The notes beneath the pieces are model-generated. The model was not told where the DNA came from. It made no database searches and saw only the letters and a list, made by a program, of their open reading frames with translations. 64,000 bases of DNA from Paramecium pentaurelia (taxonomy: Eukaryota; Ciliophora; Oligohymenophorea; Peniculida; Parameciidae), in contig CAJJDO010000022.1 of NCBI GenBank assembly GCA_905183005.1, positions 301,151-365,150 on the forward strand, written 5' to 3'. Made by a program: the position numbers and the translations under genes. The first letter of the stretch is position 1. Every line of letters begins with the position of its first letter. Positions 46,542 through 58,461 of this stretch are shown here, one piece after another.

Positions 46542-47758
46542 TCACATGAGATAACTTTTTTATTTCATATATTTTTAAATCTTTTTATTCACCTCTTTAA
46601 GAACATTCATGTGATAATTAATTTAATTATTCACTATTTTATTCAGAATCCCCTTTTAAAAACCTTAATTCACAATAAATTAATACTCTTGATTTATAAC
46701 CATTTTCTTATCACTGCATAATTCACTTTAATAAGTTTTTGTCTTATCTTCCAATATTATCTTCTCCAAAGTATCATTTATAATAAATTATATTTTTTAT
46801 TACTTTTTTTATTGCTCTATAAATGATGGCACATCATAATATATCTAAATAAATACAAAAATTATTACCTTACTATTAAGAGACTAAAATAATATTCTAT
46901 TTGGTTTTAATAATTTCTCCCAAATACTTTTTGTAAATCTAATTAATCTTCTTGGTAATAAACTTCCATCTCCTTAATAAAAATATAACATATGGTGATT
47001 TATTACAAATCTATTTGTTGTCAAATATTCATAAGTGGTTTTATTTATTAAAATAAAGTATGTATGCATCAAGAATAAATAAGTTGCAAATCCAAATAGT
47101 CCAAATGTCATAATACAATAGATAATAAATTCTATTCTACTCATATCTGATAATTATAGTATATGTTTTATTTGTACACATATACAAAATATTTATGTTA
47201 TTGTTAAAAAAGAAATAAACAAATAAAACGTACAATAATTTCTTTAGCCAATACATTATCCTAACCATAAACAATGATGATCAAAACCTTCAACACAATT
47301 ATCACATCTTCTACAATGTGCTGTTGATCTTGTCTTGTAAATCTAACAAGGATCACAAAACTTTAATTCTTGTACTTTATTTTCATTTACAATCAAAAAC
47401 TCGCCACCATACCTTTACTTATGTGGAATTAAGTAACAATCAGAATACTTTAGTCATTTTAATCACTTACTTTTTAAAATTAGGAGGTAATTCTTGGTAT
47501 TCTCCCTGGATCCCTAAATACAGTTAAAATCATAAATAGATCAGTCAAAAGTATCAAAGCTATCTCTGTATTGAATAATCTTTAATCAGGGTCAATCCTG
47601 AATAATTATAATAAGGAAATAACGTTTAGGTAAATGAATGTAAACAAAAACATCATTCTAGAATATCCCATTACTACCCTTCCCTTTAAGCAATGTTTAG
47701 AATTCCCTTTGTACACTTAATAATATGGAACTCTATATTCAGTGCTTTATATTTTCAT
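46542..47758 (-). CDS. DHHC-type protein S-acyltransferase
   Basis: ATG at 47758 (MKIQSTEYRVPYYQVYKGNS). Four hydrophobic segments (MMFLFTFIYLNVISLLQLF; ALILLTDLFMILTVF; FYLFISFLTITQIFCICVQI; IIYCIMTFGLFGFATYLFLM). The cysteine-rich domain KTRSTAHCRRCDNCVEGFDH, then HCLWLGQCIGQRNY, contains the catalytic DHHC, and NKTTYEYL is the TTxE motif. DPGRIP (DPG motif) precedes the Cys-rich domain. Two or so introns fall between them. Ends QKYMKQKSYLM, TGA 46542-46544. It attaches palmitate to Cys of substrate proteins. Confidence 0.92.
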
Positions 47759-48131
47759 GTTTAAATAATATCAAATAAAAATTACTATTACTTTTCATTA
47801 TTCATCCAAAATTATATTATTAAAATACAATATTTTATATAATTAAATAAATGTAAATCTAACAAAATAAAATAAAAATTAATACAATTGTTATAATATA
47901 TTTGTCCTAACAAAAGAGAGTATTATAATAGATTGAATAATTATAAATCAGAATTTAAAATTTATTGTAAGTAATTATTATATTAAGTTAATCTTTATTT
48001 ATAAAATATCCTATTTAAATCCTAATTCTAACATGTAATATAATTTGAATAGTTTTATAACAAATAAATTTATTATTACTTAATAATCATTATATATATT
48101 TATTATAATTAACAATATATTATTTATAATA
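47759..48131. other. Divergent intergenic region
   Basis: AT-rich promoter-side region between the DHHC gene and the plus-strand Q-rich gene; the part from 47828 is duplicated at 49066. No gene seen. Confidence 0.5.
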
Positions 48132-48821
48132 ATGAATAATTTAGTTGGAGGCAGTCAGAAGTATAAAGGTTCATAAATGAATTCAGATCTTCCAATCATA
48201 TAAAATAGAAAATAAATTAGAGCTGTTTCTCTACAATAAATCTTTTTTAAAGCTAAATCAAATAGTCAATAAGTTGAGATTAATAATAATAATAATAAAT
48301 ATCTTCATACAATTTCATCAAAGAAGTATTCATTCAATTTTATTAGTTTGAACTATGATAATCATCCATAAACTGAAAGATAGGATACTAAATTAAGATC
48401 TTAATCAATGATAAATCGATTATAAAGATAAAAAGAGAGTGAAACAATGCTTACTTAAATAGATTCAAATAAAAAAGGAATTAAAAAATAAATCACTCAT
48501 GTTATCAATAACTCAGATATTAAAATTCCATTATAAAGAGTGAATCTAAAAAAAATAGAATATAATTAATAGTTCAATAATGAAGTGATCAATTCTATAT
48601 TGCAGATGAAACTAAATAAGCAATCTGAAAGTGATTAATAAAATAATAATTTAATACATTCAACAAATAATTTATTAAATCAAATAAATGAAAGACCCAA
48701 TATGAATAAAATACGCTAAGTTAAATAAAATGATAACGTCAAATCTGATGGTCAATTGCTAAGCTTTAGATAATTTGCCAAATTGCAAGGATTTAATTTA
48801 CCTTCTTTTTTGAAAATGTGA
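48132..48821 (+). CDS. Q/N-rich protein, unknown (copy 1 of duplicated block)
   Basis: Intronless 230 codons, MNNLVGGSQKYKGSQMNSD to NLPSFLKM, TGA 48819-48821. Rich in Asn, Gln, Ser, Lys. Low-complexity, probably disordered. No domain. An identical copy is at 49370-50059; only one is expected to be real. Confidence 0.6.
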
Positions 48822-48895
48822 TAGTTTATTTACTTAATAAGATTTACTATATATCTTTTACTTCATTTAATTAATAAATCTTTATTTTTATTTAT

Positions 48896-49064
48896 ATGGA
48901 TCCTTAATTTATAAATAATAAAATCAGTATCTTGGCTATAAACAAGGAATAGATATTGAAACTTAAATGAATCAGATGTATGATAAATTAAATAATTAGA
49001 CATGATATAGTAACTGTAAAGAGGGAATTATGTTAATTTTCCTAATGCGTTGAATTCAATAGAA
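48896..49064 (+). pseudogene. Truncated duplicate of the 50134 gene (assembly artefact)
   Basis: Starts MDPQFINNKI like the copy at 50134 but is cut by the N at 49065. Confidence 0.8.
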
Positions 49065-49065
49065 N

Positions 49066-50302
49066 CAATATTTTATATAATTAAATAAATGTAAATCTAA
49101 CAAAATAAAATAAAAATTAATACAATTGTTATAATATATTTGTCCTAACAAAAGAGAGTATTATAATAGATTGAATAATTATAAATCAGAATTTAAAATT
49201 TATTGTAAGTAATTATTATATTAAGTTAATCTTTATTTATAAAATATCCTATTTAAATCCTAATTCTAACATGTAATATAATTTGAATAGTTTTATAACA
49301 AATAAATTTATTATTACTTAATAATCATTATATATATTTATTATAATTAACAATATATTATTTATAATAATGAATAATTTAGTTGGAGGCAGTCAGAAGT
49401 ATAAAGGTTCATAAATGAATTCAGATCTTCCAATCATATAAAATAGAAAATAAATTAGAGCTGTTTCTCTACAATAAATCTTTTTTAAAGCTAAATCAAA
49501 TAGTCAATAAGTTGAGATTAATAATAATAATAATAAATATCTTCATACAATTTCATCAAAGAAGTATTCATTCAATTTTATTAGTTTGAACTATGATAAT
49601 CATCCATAAACTGAAAGATAGGATACTAAATTAAGATCTTAATCAATGATAAATCGATTATAAAGATAAAAAGAGAGTGAAACAATGCTTACTTAAATAG
49701 ATTCAAATAAAAAAGGAATTAAAAAATAAATCACTCATGTTATCAATAACTCAGATATTAAAATTCCATTATAAAGAGTGAATCTAAAAAAAATAGAATA
49801 TAATTAATAGTTCAATAATGAAGTGATCAATTCTATATTGCAGATGAAACTAAATAAGCAATCTGAAAGTGATTAATAAAATAATAATTTAATACATTCA
49901 ACAAATAATTTATTAAATCAAATAAATGAAAGACCCAATATGAATAAAATACGCTAAGTTAAATAAAATGATAACGTCAAATCTGATGGTCAATTGCTAA
50001 GCTTTAGATAATTTGCCAAATTGCAAGGATTTAATTTACCTTCTTTTTTGAAAATGTGATAGTTTATTTACTTAATAAGATTTACTATATATCTTTTACT
50101 TCATTTAATTAATAAATCTTTATTTTTATTTATATGGATCCTTAATTTATAAATAATAAAATCAGTATCTTGGCTATAAACAAGGAATAGATATTGAAAC
50201 TTAAATGAATCAGATGTATGATAAATTAAATAATTAGACATGATATAGTAACTGTAAAGAGGGAATTATGTTAATTTTCCTAATGCGTTGAATTCAATAG
50301 AA
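49066..50302. repeat. Exact 1237-bp direct duplication, copy 2
   Basis: Second copy of 47828-49064, offset 1238; runs on into unique sequence. Confidence 0.92.
49370..50059 (+). CDS. Q/N-rich protein, duplicate copy 2
   Basis: Identical to 48132-48821. In the corrected sequence one of the two should be dropped. Confidence 0.6.
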
Positions 50303-50586
50303 GAGAAACTCCAAATCAGCTAAAAATATTAGTGAATTAAAACCATTTTAAATGAAATTCAATTTGAAAGAAAGCTTTAAACTTCTCTATCAAATTATTA
50401 ATTATTTAGAATGAAATTCAAACTAAAGATAAATATTTGATCATCTTTGAAGATTAATATTAAATTGGACTTAAAATTAAACTTATAATAAAAAATAAAG
50501 AGAAATTTTTAACAATAAGATTAATATAATTATATTAAGTATCTCCCAAAAAGGATATTATTGGATATCTTTATTAAAATAATTGA
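50134..50586 (+). CDS. Hypothetical protein, splice pattern uncertain
   Basis: ATG 50134, MDPQFINNKI. Two introns (26 nt GTATCTTGGC..AATAG; 22 nt GTATGATAAA..AATTAG) give HDIVTVKREL and FNRRETPNQLKIL. A 39-nt GTG..AAG segment (about 50331-50369) is then needed to pass two TGAs; it is long and has GTG, so this junction is doubtful. The frame ends YLIIFEDQYQIGLKIKLI ... IIGYLYQNN, TGA 50584-50586. No domain recognised. Its 3' part is repeated at 51586-51995. Confidence 0.45.
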
Positions 50587-51584
50587 TAAAATAGTATATA
50601 ACATATCAAATGATTTGAATTATGAAATTATTTAGATAAATTAATAATTATTTATTTAGATAGTTTTAGATATATAAAAAGTATTGGGAAAGTAGTTAAG
50701 TTTTTTATAAGAATAAATTTATTACATTATAGAATATAATAATAAATCAATAGATTTTTTAAATAGACTTTTTCAATTCATGGAAATCATGAAAATGTGA
50801 TTCTGTAATGATGGATTTAACCAATAAAAGCAAATTTTTATAAAGTTGAAATGAAAATTCACGATTTCTATTTTTAACTTTTTATGCCCAAGAATCTAAA
50901 AGTGTTAATGATTCTTCAAATTTACAATTCAAAAATTTAGTTATATAATTATTTCTTAAAGTAGCATCTCCAGGAAATGTTAAGATTAAATTCAAAATTA
51001 ATGTGCCTATAGATTAAAATGTATAATCTAAATAACATTATTATTATTAATTATTTATTTAAGGATTAAAGTCTGCAAGTACAATCTATAATGAAATAAT
51101 AATGATTACTTATAAATCACCAGTGACTGTTATAGTCACCATGATATTTTCAGGTTTTAAGTCAATTAGATGAATCTTTCTTAATTTTAGAAATTCCAAA
51201 GCTTAAATTATTTATAAAATAATATCTTGAATATGTTTCTATTTTTATTTATGTGGCATAGGATTCATATAAAAATAAGAATAACTTAATAAATTTTTAG
51301 CTTAGGATATATATCTAGGATATATGCAATATTCAATCTGCATAAATAAATAAGGTTAGAAATTTAACATTTCAATCCACCAATCATATAATCTAATAAC
51401 ATTAGGATGTGAAAGGGAAGCTAAAATCTTAGCTATATTAATATAAACATCTTTAGTATTGAATACATTCATAAATGAAGAACTGAAATTAACTCTTAAA
51501 TGAATCTATTTATATGAAATGATTTAATTACTCTTTTTACATAATATATTTGATCATCAACCAATTTATAAACTTGAAATAAAG
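50177..51584. repeat. Exact 1408-bp direct duplication, copy 1 (assembly overlap)
   Basis: 50177-51584 equals 51586-52993, separated by one N at 51585. Third unmerged overlap. The segment TAAACAAGGAATAG and following 126 bp occur three times in the window because two overlaps share it. Confidence 0.92.
50747..51584 (-). pseudogene. Truncated duplicate of the degenerate kinase (assembly artefact)
   Basis: Contains the C-terminal part (including LIDLKPENIMV and ADFNPQ) of the gene whose complete copy is at 52156-53713; its 5' end is cut by the N at 51585. Confidence 0.85.
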
Positions 51585-51585
51585 N

Positions 51586-52993
51586 TAAACAAGGAATAGA
51601 TATTGAAACTTAAATGAATCAGATGTATGATAAATTAAATAATTAGACATGATATAGTAACTGTAAAGAGGGAATTATGTTAATTTTCCTAATGCGTTGA
51701 ATTCAATAGAAGAGAAACTCCAAATCAGCTAAAAATATTAGTGAATTAAAACCATTTTAAATGAAATTCAATTTGAAAGAAAGCTTTAAACTTCTCTATC
51801 AAATTATTAATTATTTAGAATGAAATTCAAACTAAAGATAAATATTTGATCATCTTTGAAGATTAATATTAAATTGGACTTAAAATTAAACTTATAATAA
51901 AAAATAAAGAGAAATTTTTAACAATAAGATTAATATAATTATATTAAGTATCTCCCAAAAAGGATATTATTGGATATCTTTATTAAAATAATTGATAAAA
52001 TAGTATATAACATATCAAATGATTTGAATTATGAAATTATTTAGATAAATTAATAATTATTTATTTAGATAGTTTTAGATATATAAAAAGTATTGGGAAA
52101 GTAGTTAAGTTTTTTATAAGAATAAATTTATTACATTATAGAATATAATAATAAATCAATAGATTTTTTAAATAGACTTTTTCAATTCATGGAAATCATG
52201 AAAATGTGATTCTGTAATGATGGATTTAACCAATAAAAGCAAATTTTTATAAAGTTGAAATGAAAATTCACGATTTCTATTTTTAACTTTTTATGCCCAA
52301 GAATCTAAAAGTGTTAATGATTCTTCAAATTTACAATTCAAAAATTTAGTTATATAATTATTTCTTAAAGTAGCATCTCCAGGAAATGTTAAGATTAAAT
52401 TCAAAATTAATGTGCCTATAGATTAAAATGTATAATCTAAATAACATTATTATTATTAATTATTTATTTAAGGATTAAAGTCTGCAAGTACAATCTATAA
52501 TGAAATAATAATGATTACTTATAAATCACCAGTGACTGTTATAGTCACCATGATATTTTCAGGTTTTAAGTCAATTAGATGAATCTTTCTTAATTTTAGA
52601 AATTCCAAAGCTTAAATTATTTATAAAATAATATCTTGAATATGTTTCTATTTTTATTTATGTGGCATAGGATTCATATAAAAATAAGAATAACTTAATA
52701 AATTTTTAGCTTAGGATATATATCTAGGATATATGCAATATTCAATCTGCATAAATAAATAAGGTTAGAAATTTAACATTTCAATCCACCAATCATATAA
52801 TCTAATAACATTAGGATGTGAAAGGGAAGCTAAAATCTTAGCTATATTAATATAAACATCTTTAGTATTGAATACATTCATAAATGAAGAACTGAAATTA
52901 ACTCTTAAATGAATCTATTTATATGAAATGATTTAATTACTCTTTTTACATAATATATTTGATCATCAACCAATTTATAAACTTGAAATAAAG
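51586..52993. repeat. Exact 1408-bp direct duplication, copy 2
   Basis: Second copy of 50177-51584, offset 1409; continues into unique sequence at 52994. Confidence 0.92.
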
Positions 52994-53713
52994 ATTGATG
53001 AGTTTCTATTTCTTCACTTAAAATTATGAATTCATTTTTAAATTTATTAGTTTTCAAGAATTAGTTTTTATAATCTTAATGCACATAAGGTATCTTTATT
53101 ATATTTTCAATTTTAAAAAAATGCATTAGAAATCTAACTCTTTCTTGTTTTTAATCTATACAAATTTTCTTAATTAAAAATTCTCTTATAGTTTTATGGA
53201 CATAGATGAATGCAGTAGATTTGATTTATCCAGTAGATGTTATAAATCCTATGTTTATATCTTGGTAAAAACATTGAAATAAATTATTTTGTTTAATCTC
53301 TAAATTAGATTAACAATACAATAAACTCTTCTTTAGTTTTAATGCAGGTGGGTACCAACATTCTTCTAAGTGCTTTACGAATAACCTTAGTCATCATAAG
53401 GATGTAATGAAAGAAGGGATCATCATAATAACAATTATGATTGATTGTAGAAATTATGAGAACTTGAGTAAATGCTGAAAAGTTATCAGCAATTAAGAAC
53501 TCTTGTTTGAGTTTTTGATTGTTTACCTAAGTTTGTAGTTGTGATTATACATTACAAGAATCACCTTGATTTTATTTTCATCAGCTGTTTCTTAGACTAT
53601 AACTTTGTCATTTTCAATTTCCTCTGGAATTTCTTCAATCACAAGATTACTATTAATGAACTCATAATGCTATCATGATTCTGATTATATACCTCAGAAT
53701 TATCCTAATACAT
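52156..53713 (-). CDS. Divergent protein kinase-like protein with altered catalytic motifs
   Basis: ATG at 53713, MYQDNSEHYEF after a 23-nt intron, then an acidic/helical N-terminal half (KVIVQETADENKIKVILV; FFHYILMMTKVIRKALRRML). The kinase-like part: SLFQVYKLVDDQIYYVKRV (possible VAIK Lys), ILASLSHPNVIRLYDWWIE, PYLFMQIEYC, ALEFLKLRKIHLIDLKPENI, VLADFNPQ. HRD is replaced by HLID and DFG by DFN. The HPNVIRLYDWWIE...FMQIEYC pattern resembles eIF2-alpha (PEK/GCN2) kinases. Ends FHELKKSIQKIY, TGA 52156-52158. It may be a pseudokinase or a very divergent active kinase. The neighbouring WDR82-like gene starts upstream on the same strand, 27 bp away. Confidence 0.7.
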
Positions 53714-53740
53714 TAAAATTATCTAATTATTTTATATAAA

Positions 53741-54864
53741 TCATAATATTTGATTTGGAGTCCAAACAACAAGATTTCTACAAGTACTAATCAAACAACA
53801 ATATTTTGGATTGAATAATACTAACTTACATTTTCTTTAATGTCCTTCTAGTTTAGCAATCAATTAACCTGCTTAAGTTTATGTTTTAATTGCATTCTAT
53901 ATTGATATGACATATAAGTATCCACTATTACTACCAGTAATTAAGAATTTAGAATCTGGAGTAAAACAAACATTAACATTTATCCTATCTGCATTTCCTG
54001 GAATATCAAATAACTATTAATCAATTTTAATCAATTACTGTATTTAATAAATAACTATCTAAAATTTATATTTGACCATCTGAACAAACACATAAAATAA
54101 ATTAATTGTCAGCACTAAATTTTAATTGTATTACAGTTGTTCCTGATATCTTTTTAACTTGATATGGTCCTAATTCAAATTTTCTAATTTAATATAACTA
54201 AACACAATTTATTGATTAACCATTTTCTTTTTCTACAAAACTCATACCAAAAGAATTTCCACTAAAATCAAAAGCTCCTATTACTCTATTATCAGGTTTA
54301 GAACTCAAATCTAATACTGCATAACATGTGTCTTATTATTAATTTAATTCCCATAATCTTAAAGTATCATCAAAACTACAACTTAGAATTATTTAATTAT
54401 ATATTTCTAGTTAATAAATTCTTACTAATAATTTTACTTCAATTACATTTTTGTGTGTCCAGAGAATTTCTTTAAAATTTGATTCTCTTCAAATGCCCAA
54501 TGCCAGATTTCATCTTAAATATATTAAATTATATACATGGTTCATTTTTTGTAACACAAATTACATGAGTTTAATCTTTTGTAAATTTCACCATATCAAT
54601 CTCCTAAGTATTATTATACATTGTTCTTATCTTTCTATATTTTCATTCTTTATATATTATACTTCATATTAGCAATATCAAAAACATTAACTACTTGATC
54701 ATCACAAGCAACCAAATATTATCCATTCTATGAAAAATCTATTGAATTGATTTCTTTTAGCTTTAATTAGTTAATTTTATTACAAAGTCTTTATATATTT
54801 TTTATATCTTTAATCCTTACAAGACATCTTTTGTTATTTCAACAGTTGGTTCATCTGTTATCAT
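53741..54864 (-). CDS. WD40 protein, WDR82/Swd2-like
   Basis: ATG at 54864 (MITDEPTVEITKDV), then a 32-nt intron. WD repeats follow: LKEINSIDFSQNGQYLVAC, DDQVVNVFDIANMKY, DTLRLWELNQQQ-type blades and CVCSDGQIQILDSYL. The end is diagnostic: VCFTPDSKFLITGSNSGYL and VLFNPKYCCLISTCRNLVVW, matching the last blades of WDR82/Swd2 (FTPDSQF..GSEDG; QFNPKF..FASAC.NM.FW). TGA 53741-53743. WDR82 is a subunit of SET1/COMPASS and of termination complexes. Some blades are split by introns I did not place exactly. Confidence 0.75.
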
Positions 54865-55494
54865 ATTAATATTTATAATAATTATATTTGAACTAAAAAT
54901 TTTGTTACATAAACAGAATTTTGACTAAATTATTTACTTAATAAAATTTTATTATTGAAGAAGATTACTTCAAATTTATCCAAATTTAAAATAAATATAA
55001 AATAAAATTAAGAAATCTATTATGTTTATTAATTTATATCAAAGAACACTTAATATTAAATAATTCATTTCTTAATATTTTGCCTTCAAAATTGAATACT
55101 TTAAATTGTAATTTTGATATTCAAAAAATGGCTTAAGAAATTACAGAAAAGAAAGCTTAAATTTAATCTATGAATTAAGAAAAGTAAAATAAATTATTTT
55201 AATTAAAATATTTGTCCTACTCAAGTATATATTTATATATTATAGATATAAATTATTTGATGGAATTTGAACTAAAATTAAATATATTAATTTGAAGAAG
55301 GAAAATTCAAACTTATTATTAAATGTCATCATTCATATTAAAGTAATTTAAGAAAATTGCTTATTTAAATTGTTTATATTGAAGGAATTAGTTATTTTCT
55401 AAAATTATAGATTAAGAATAATGAATGAAATTAAAGTTATTTTAATTTATTATTAAACTTATTATCAGTATCAATAAATTTATATACTTTTATT
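54865..55494. other. Intergenic region with a possible tiny gene
   Basis: AT-rich. A plus-strand frame at 55128-55295 (MAQEITEKKAQIQSMNQEKQ) of 56 codons contains a good 21-nt GTA..TAG intron candidate, but stays short and has no domain. Nothing else seen. Confidence 0.35.
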
Positions 55495-57221
55495 TCAATC
55501 TTTTGCAAAAGCTTTACTTTAAAATAGTATTCTTGAATTTGTTTTTCTTGGTTGCAGTATTGAAAGATTCATACTTTAACAAACTTCCTATTATAGTTTA
55601 GAACCTAATAAATAAAACTTTCTTTTATCATTTGTTGATCTTGTCTAACTTGAACTATACATACTTTTTATACTTTTACGCATTCCACTTTATGAAGCTG
55701 TCTTTGTACGAACACTTTTTCTTTCATCAGCATTCAATTATGATTAAAGTTTTTTTATTGGAGATTCTTAACAAATAGAATCATTTTCATTTTTTAGTTA
55801 ATCTATTGATTCATTCAAAATATCTTAACATTTTTCTAATGATAATCTTTAATCATTATATAAGATTTAAAATTGATTTAATTTTTTAATATTCATTTAT
55901 TACTATTATTATATTTCATTAATTTCACTAATAAACAAAGGAACAGTACTAAATTATTCATTTAATTCTTATAATTATTATTAAATTTAGATAATCTATT
56001 CATTATATTAATTCTTAATAAATTCAATTTGAGAAACCATTTTTTAATGTAAGAGATCATAAGTTTATTCTAATTTATCAACTGTTGTTTATATATGATT
56101 TAAACTTTTATCAATTTATTTTTTGAATTCATTTAATCTTTGTTGTATAAAATATTCCATTTCATTTTTTTCTAATAAATTTTATTTATCTGAAATATCT
56201 TAATTGTTTTTTGCTTAAAGTTAAATATTTTAGGTTTCTTTAATTTATTCATTTTTTTAAATCGATTATTTATTAACATTGTTTTTAAGGATTTAATAGT
56301 TTTTTTTGAGTTATGTTTCAATAAATGCAGTACATTCATTTATTTTTTTATCTAAATTAGGAGTACCTTAGTCATCAATAATGATAGAATTTAGAAGAGT
56401 AAATTTCTCATCTTCAAATTTAGCTAATTTATAGAGATTATTTTCATCTAAACAATTATGTAAAGTTTAAGAAATAGTTCCTTATAAAAATAAAGGAAAA
56501 TATTTTTCTATATAATTTTCAAAATATGATTATTTGTTTTTCATTAAGTATACTTAATTTGTAAGTTATCTATCTTATATTAACAATTCATCAAATTTTG
56601 GAACTATTTATTATAGCAATTCAATATTTTTTTAATCCTAAGTAATCTATGAAGTCTATTAAATTATTTTATTATTCAAAGTACTCAATTCTTCAAAAAT
56701 TTTATCATTTTTTAATGTTAAATCTTTTTAATAACTTTATTAATTATCTATTCGAAGATTCAATTCTAATAACTTATCTTATACATTATTAACAGCTATA
56801 TTATTTTATAATTTAACTTATTCTAAGTTATCTAATAAAAGTTATTTAAATTGTTAATTTTACTATCTAATATTTTCTATTGATTAAATAGATTAACTTT
56901 GATTATTTTCTAAAAGTATAAATTATTGGACATGTTGATCTTTAGAAATTTATAATAAATCAAGTTTCTTATTAATCTCAATTATAGTAAATTATTCTGT
57001 TTGTTATAATTATTATAATTGAGATTCTAAATCATTCATTTGTTATTTAAGTTATTGGATAATTGATTGACTTTTTCCATTTTAGAAATAAAGAGACTTA
57101 AATTCTTCATAATTTTAGATATACTTTTCCAATTTAACAGTTAACCTAATATTTTGATATTTAGTATATACGTATCATATTCGAATCTTTATTCAAGAAA
57201 TAGTTTAAGATGGGGTTCCAT
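55495..57221 (-). CDS. Long coiled-coil protein
   Basis: ATG at 57221 (MEPHLKLFLEQRFEYDT); a 26-nt intron (about 57146-57171) follows. About 560 residues of near-continuous heptads: LTVKLEKYIQNYEEFKSLYF, QQLKQQMNDLESQLQQLQQ, LNNKIIQQTSQITQDQKNIE, RLNEFKKQIDKSLNHIQTTV. The C-terminus is basic and Ser-rich (ADERKSVRTKTASQSG; GMRKSIKSMYSSSQTRS). Ends ILFQSKAFAKD, TGA 55495-55497. Probable basal-body, tether or ciliary scaffold; family unknown. Confidence 0.78.
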
Positions 57222-57408
57222 TAATTCATGTACACGAATCCTTATTTAATTATCTAATTCAAACCATTAAAATTCATGTAAAACCTTATTTTAATTTGTA
57301 AGTGATTGATTTTACTATTGAATATAATATAGTCTGTATTACTTAATTGATAGATTTCAGCAGTTCTTAAACAAGTGAATTTCTTTGTTATTATTATTAC
57401 ATTAATTA

Positions 57409-58034
57409 ATGAATCAACAATAACAATATTATCAATAAGAATATTAAGCTATACCACAACCTCGCATTAAAAAAGCTAAAAGCTTTGATGAAGATGATAA
57501 TGAAAATTTAGAAGTATTTAATTATATTAAATTAGATAATCAAATAAGGTTATGGAATTCATGAGGCTTTAAGAATTGACATTTTGGAATTTTATAAAAG
57601 TAGTAGGACATAATAAGAATATAAGAATCCAGCTGATTTTGTAAAGCATAGATTAGATGGCAAGTATGGACCTTATTGGTTTGTATTTATGTGGGAACAT
57701 AAAAATGGTTTGAATGCTTAATACAGTTACTATAATAATGATGACAAAGTATTTGAATTCAAAGTAATAACTATTGAAATTATAAGTTAAATGGTTGGCA
57801 TGTCTTAATCTATTCATTTAACTAAACTCAACAACCAGCATAATTTAAACCATAACCAAATGCTTAGACTATACCTTAATATAATACGTAAAATTTATTA
57901 TTTATAATTTTAGATAGTTTCCACCACCACTGTATGATCAAAAATTTGATGACTATTAAGTGGATCCCAGATATCCTTACTCTTAAATGCAATAAGGACC
58001 ATCTTAATTTAGATAAGGAGGATGGTATTACTGA
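57409..58034 (+). CDS. LC8-like (divergent) dynein light chain-type protein
   Basis: ATG 57409 (MNQQQQYYQQEYQAIPQ). Introns at about 57513-57534 (22 nt), one near 57764-57786 (23 nt, AAG) and one near 57889-57914 (26 nt). Core: ALRIDILEFYKSSRTQQEY, ADFVKHRLDGKYGPYWFVFM, VFEFKLNGWHVLIYSF, which follow the LC8 order (helix, KKEFDKKYNPTWHCIV, F.F.LG...ILLF). The N- and C-terminal tails are Gln/Pro-rich and longer than in LC8 (about 90 residues). Ends FRQGGWYY, TGA 58032-58034. A dynein-associated adaptor is likely. Confidence 0.72.
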
Positions 58035-58461
58035 TTAAATAATATTATTGATAAAAAATATAAGTTTTGTCACAAAATAATGCAAAATAAATATAACTAT
58101 TATATTAATCTCACTTTAAGATTAATTATAATTTAATATATATATATATTCATATAAACTAATTACTATAATTTTGGGAACTCAATCTATTAAAATTTAT
58201 TATTGTATTAATTAATAATTTAATAATCTTCTTTTTTAAAGAATTAATGATATGTATGAACAATGAATAAGTATGTTAAATATAGAATAAGCAAAATTAA
58301 TTAGTTGAATATATCCAATAAGGTAAAAGTATTAAACTTATTAAATAATTTCAGATAAGAATTTAAAAAATTAAAGAAAAATTTTAAGTAAAATATTAAT
58401 TAAATATATATAACTAATAATTAATGATATAATAAATCCAATATATATATATTAATTCTAT
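58035..58461. other. Intergenic, no gene seen
   Basis: Convergent 3' regions; A/T runs and a TATATATATA run near 58135-58148. No coding frame recognised. Confidence 0.5.

Larger units (their letters stand above)
47828..49064. repeat. Exact 1237-bp direct duplication, copy 1 (assembly overlap)
   Basis: 47828-49064 equals 49066-50302, separated by one N at 49065. Boundaries coincide with the N, so an unmerged contig overlap. Confidence 0.92.

Noticed and set aside
39240..52993. Recent tandem gene duplications
   Set aside because: Each duplicate pair is identical and abuts a single N; real tandem copies would be expected to diverge and not coincide with gap characters.
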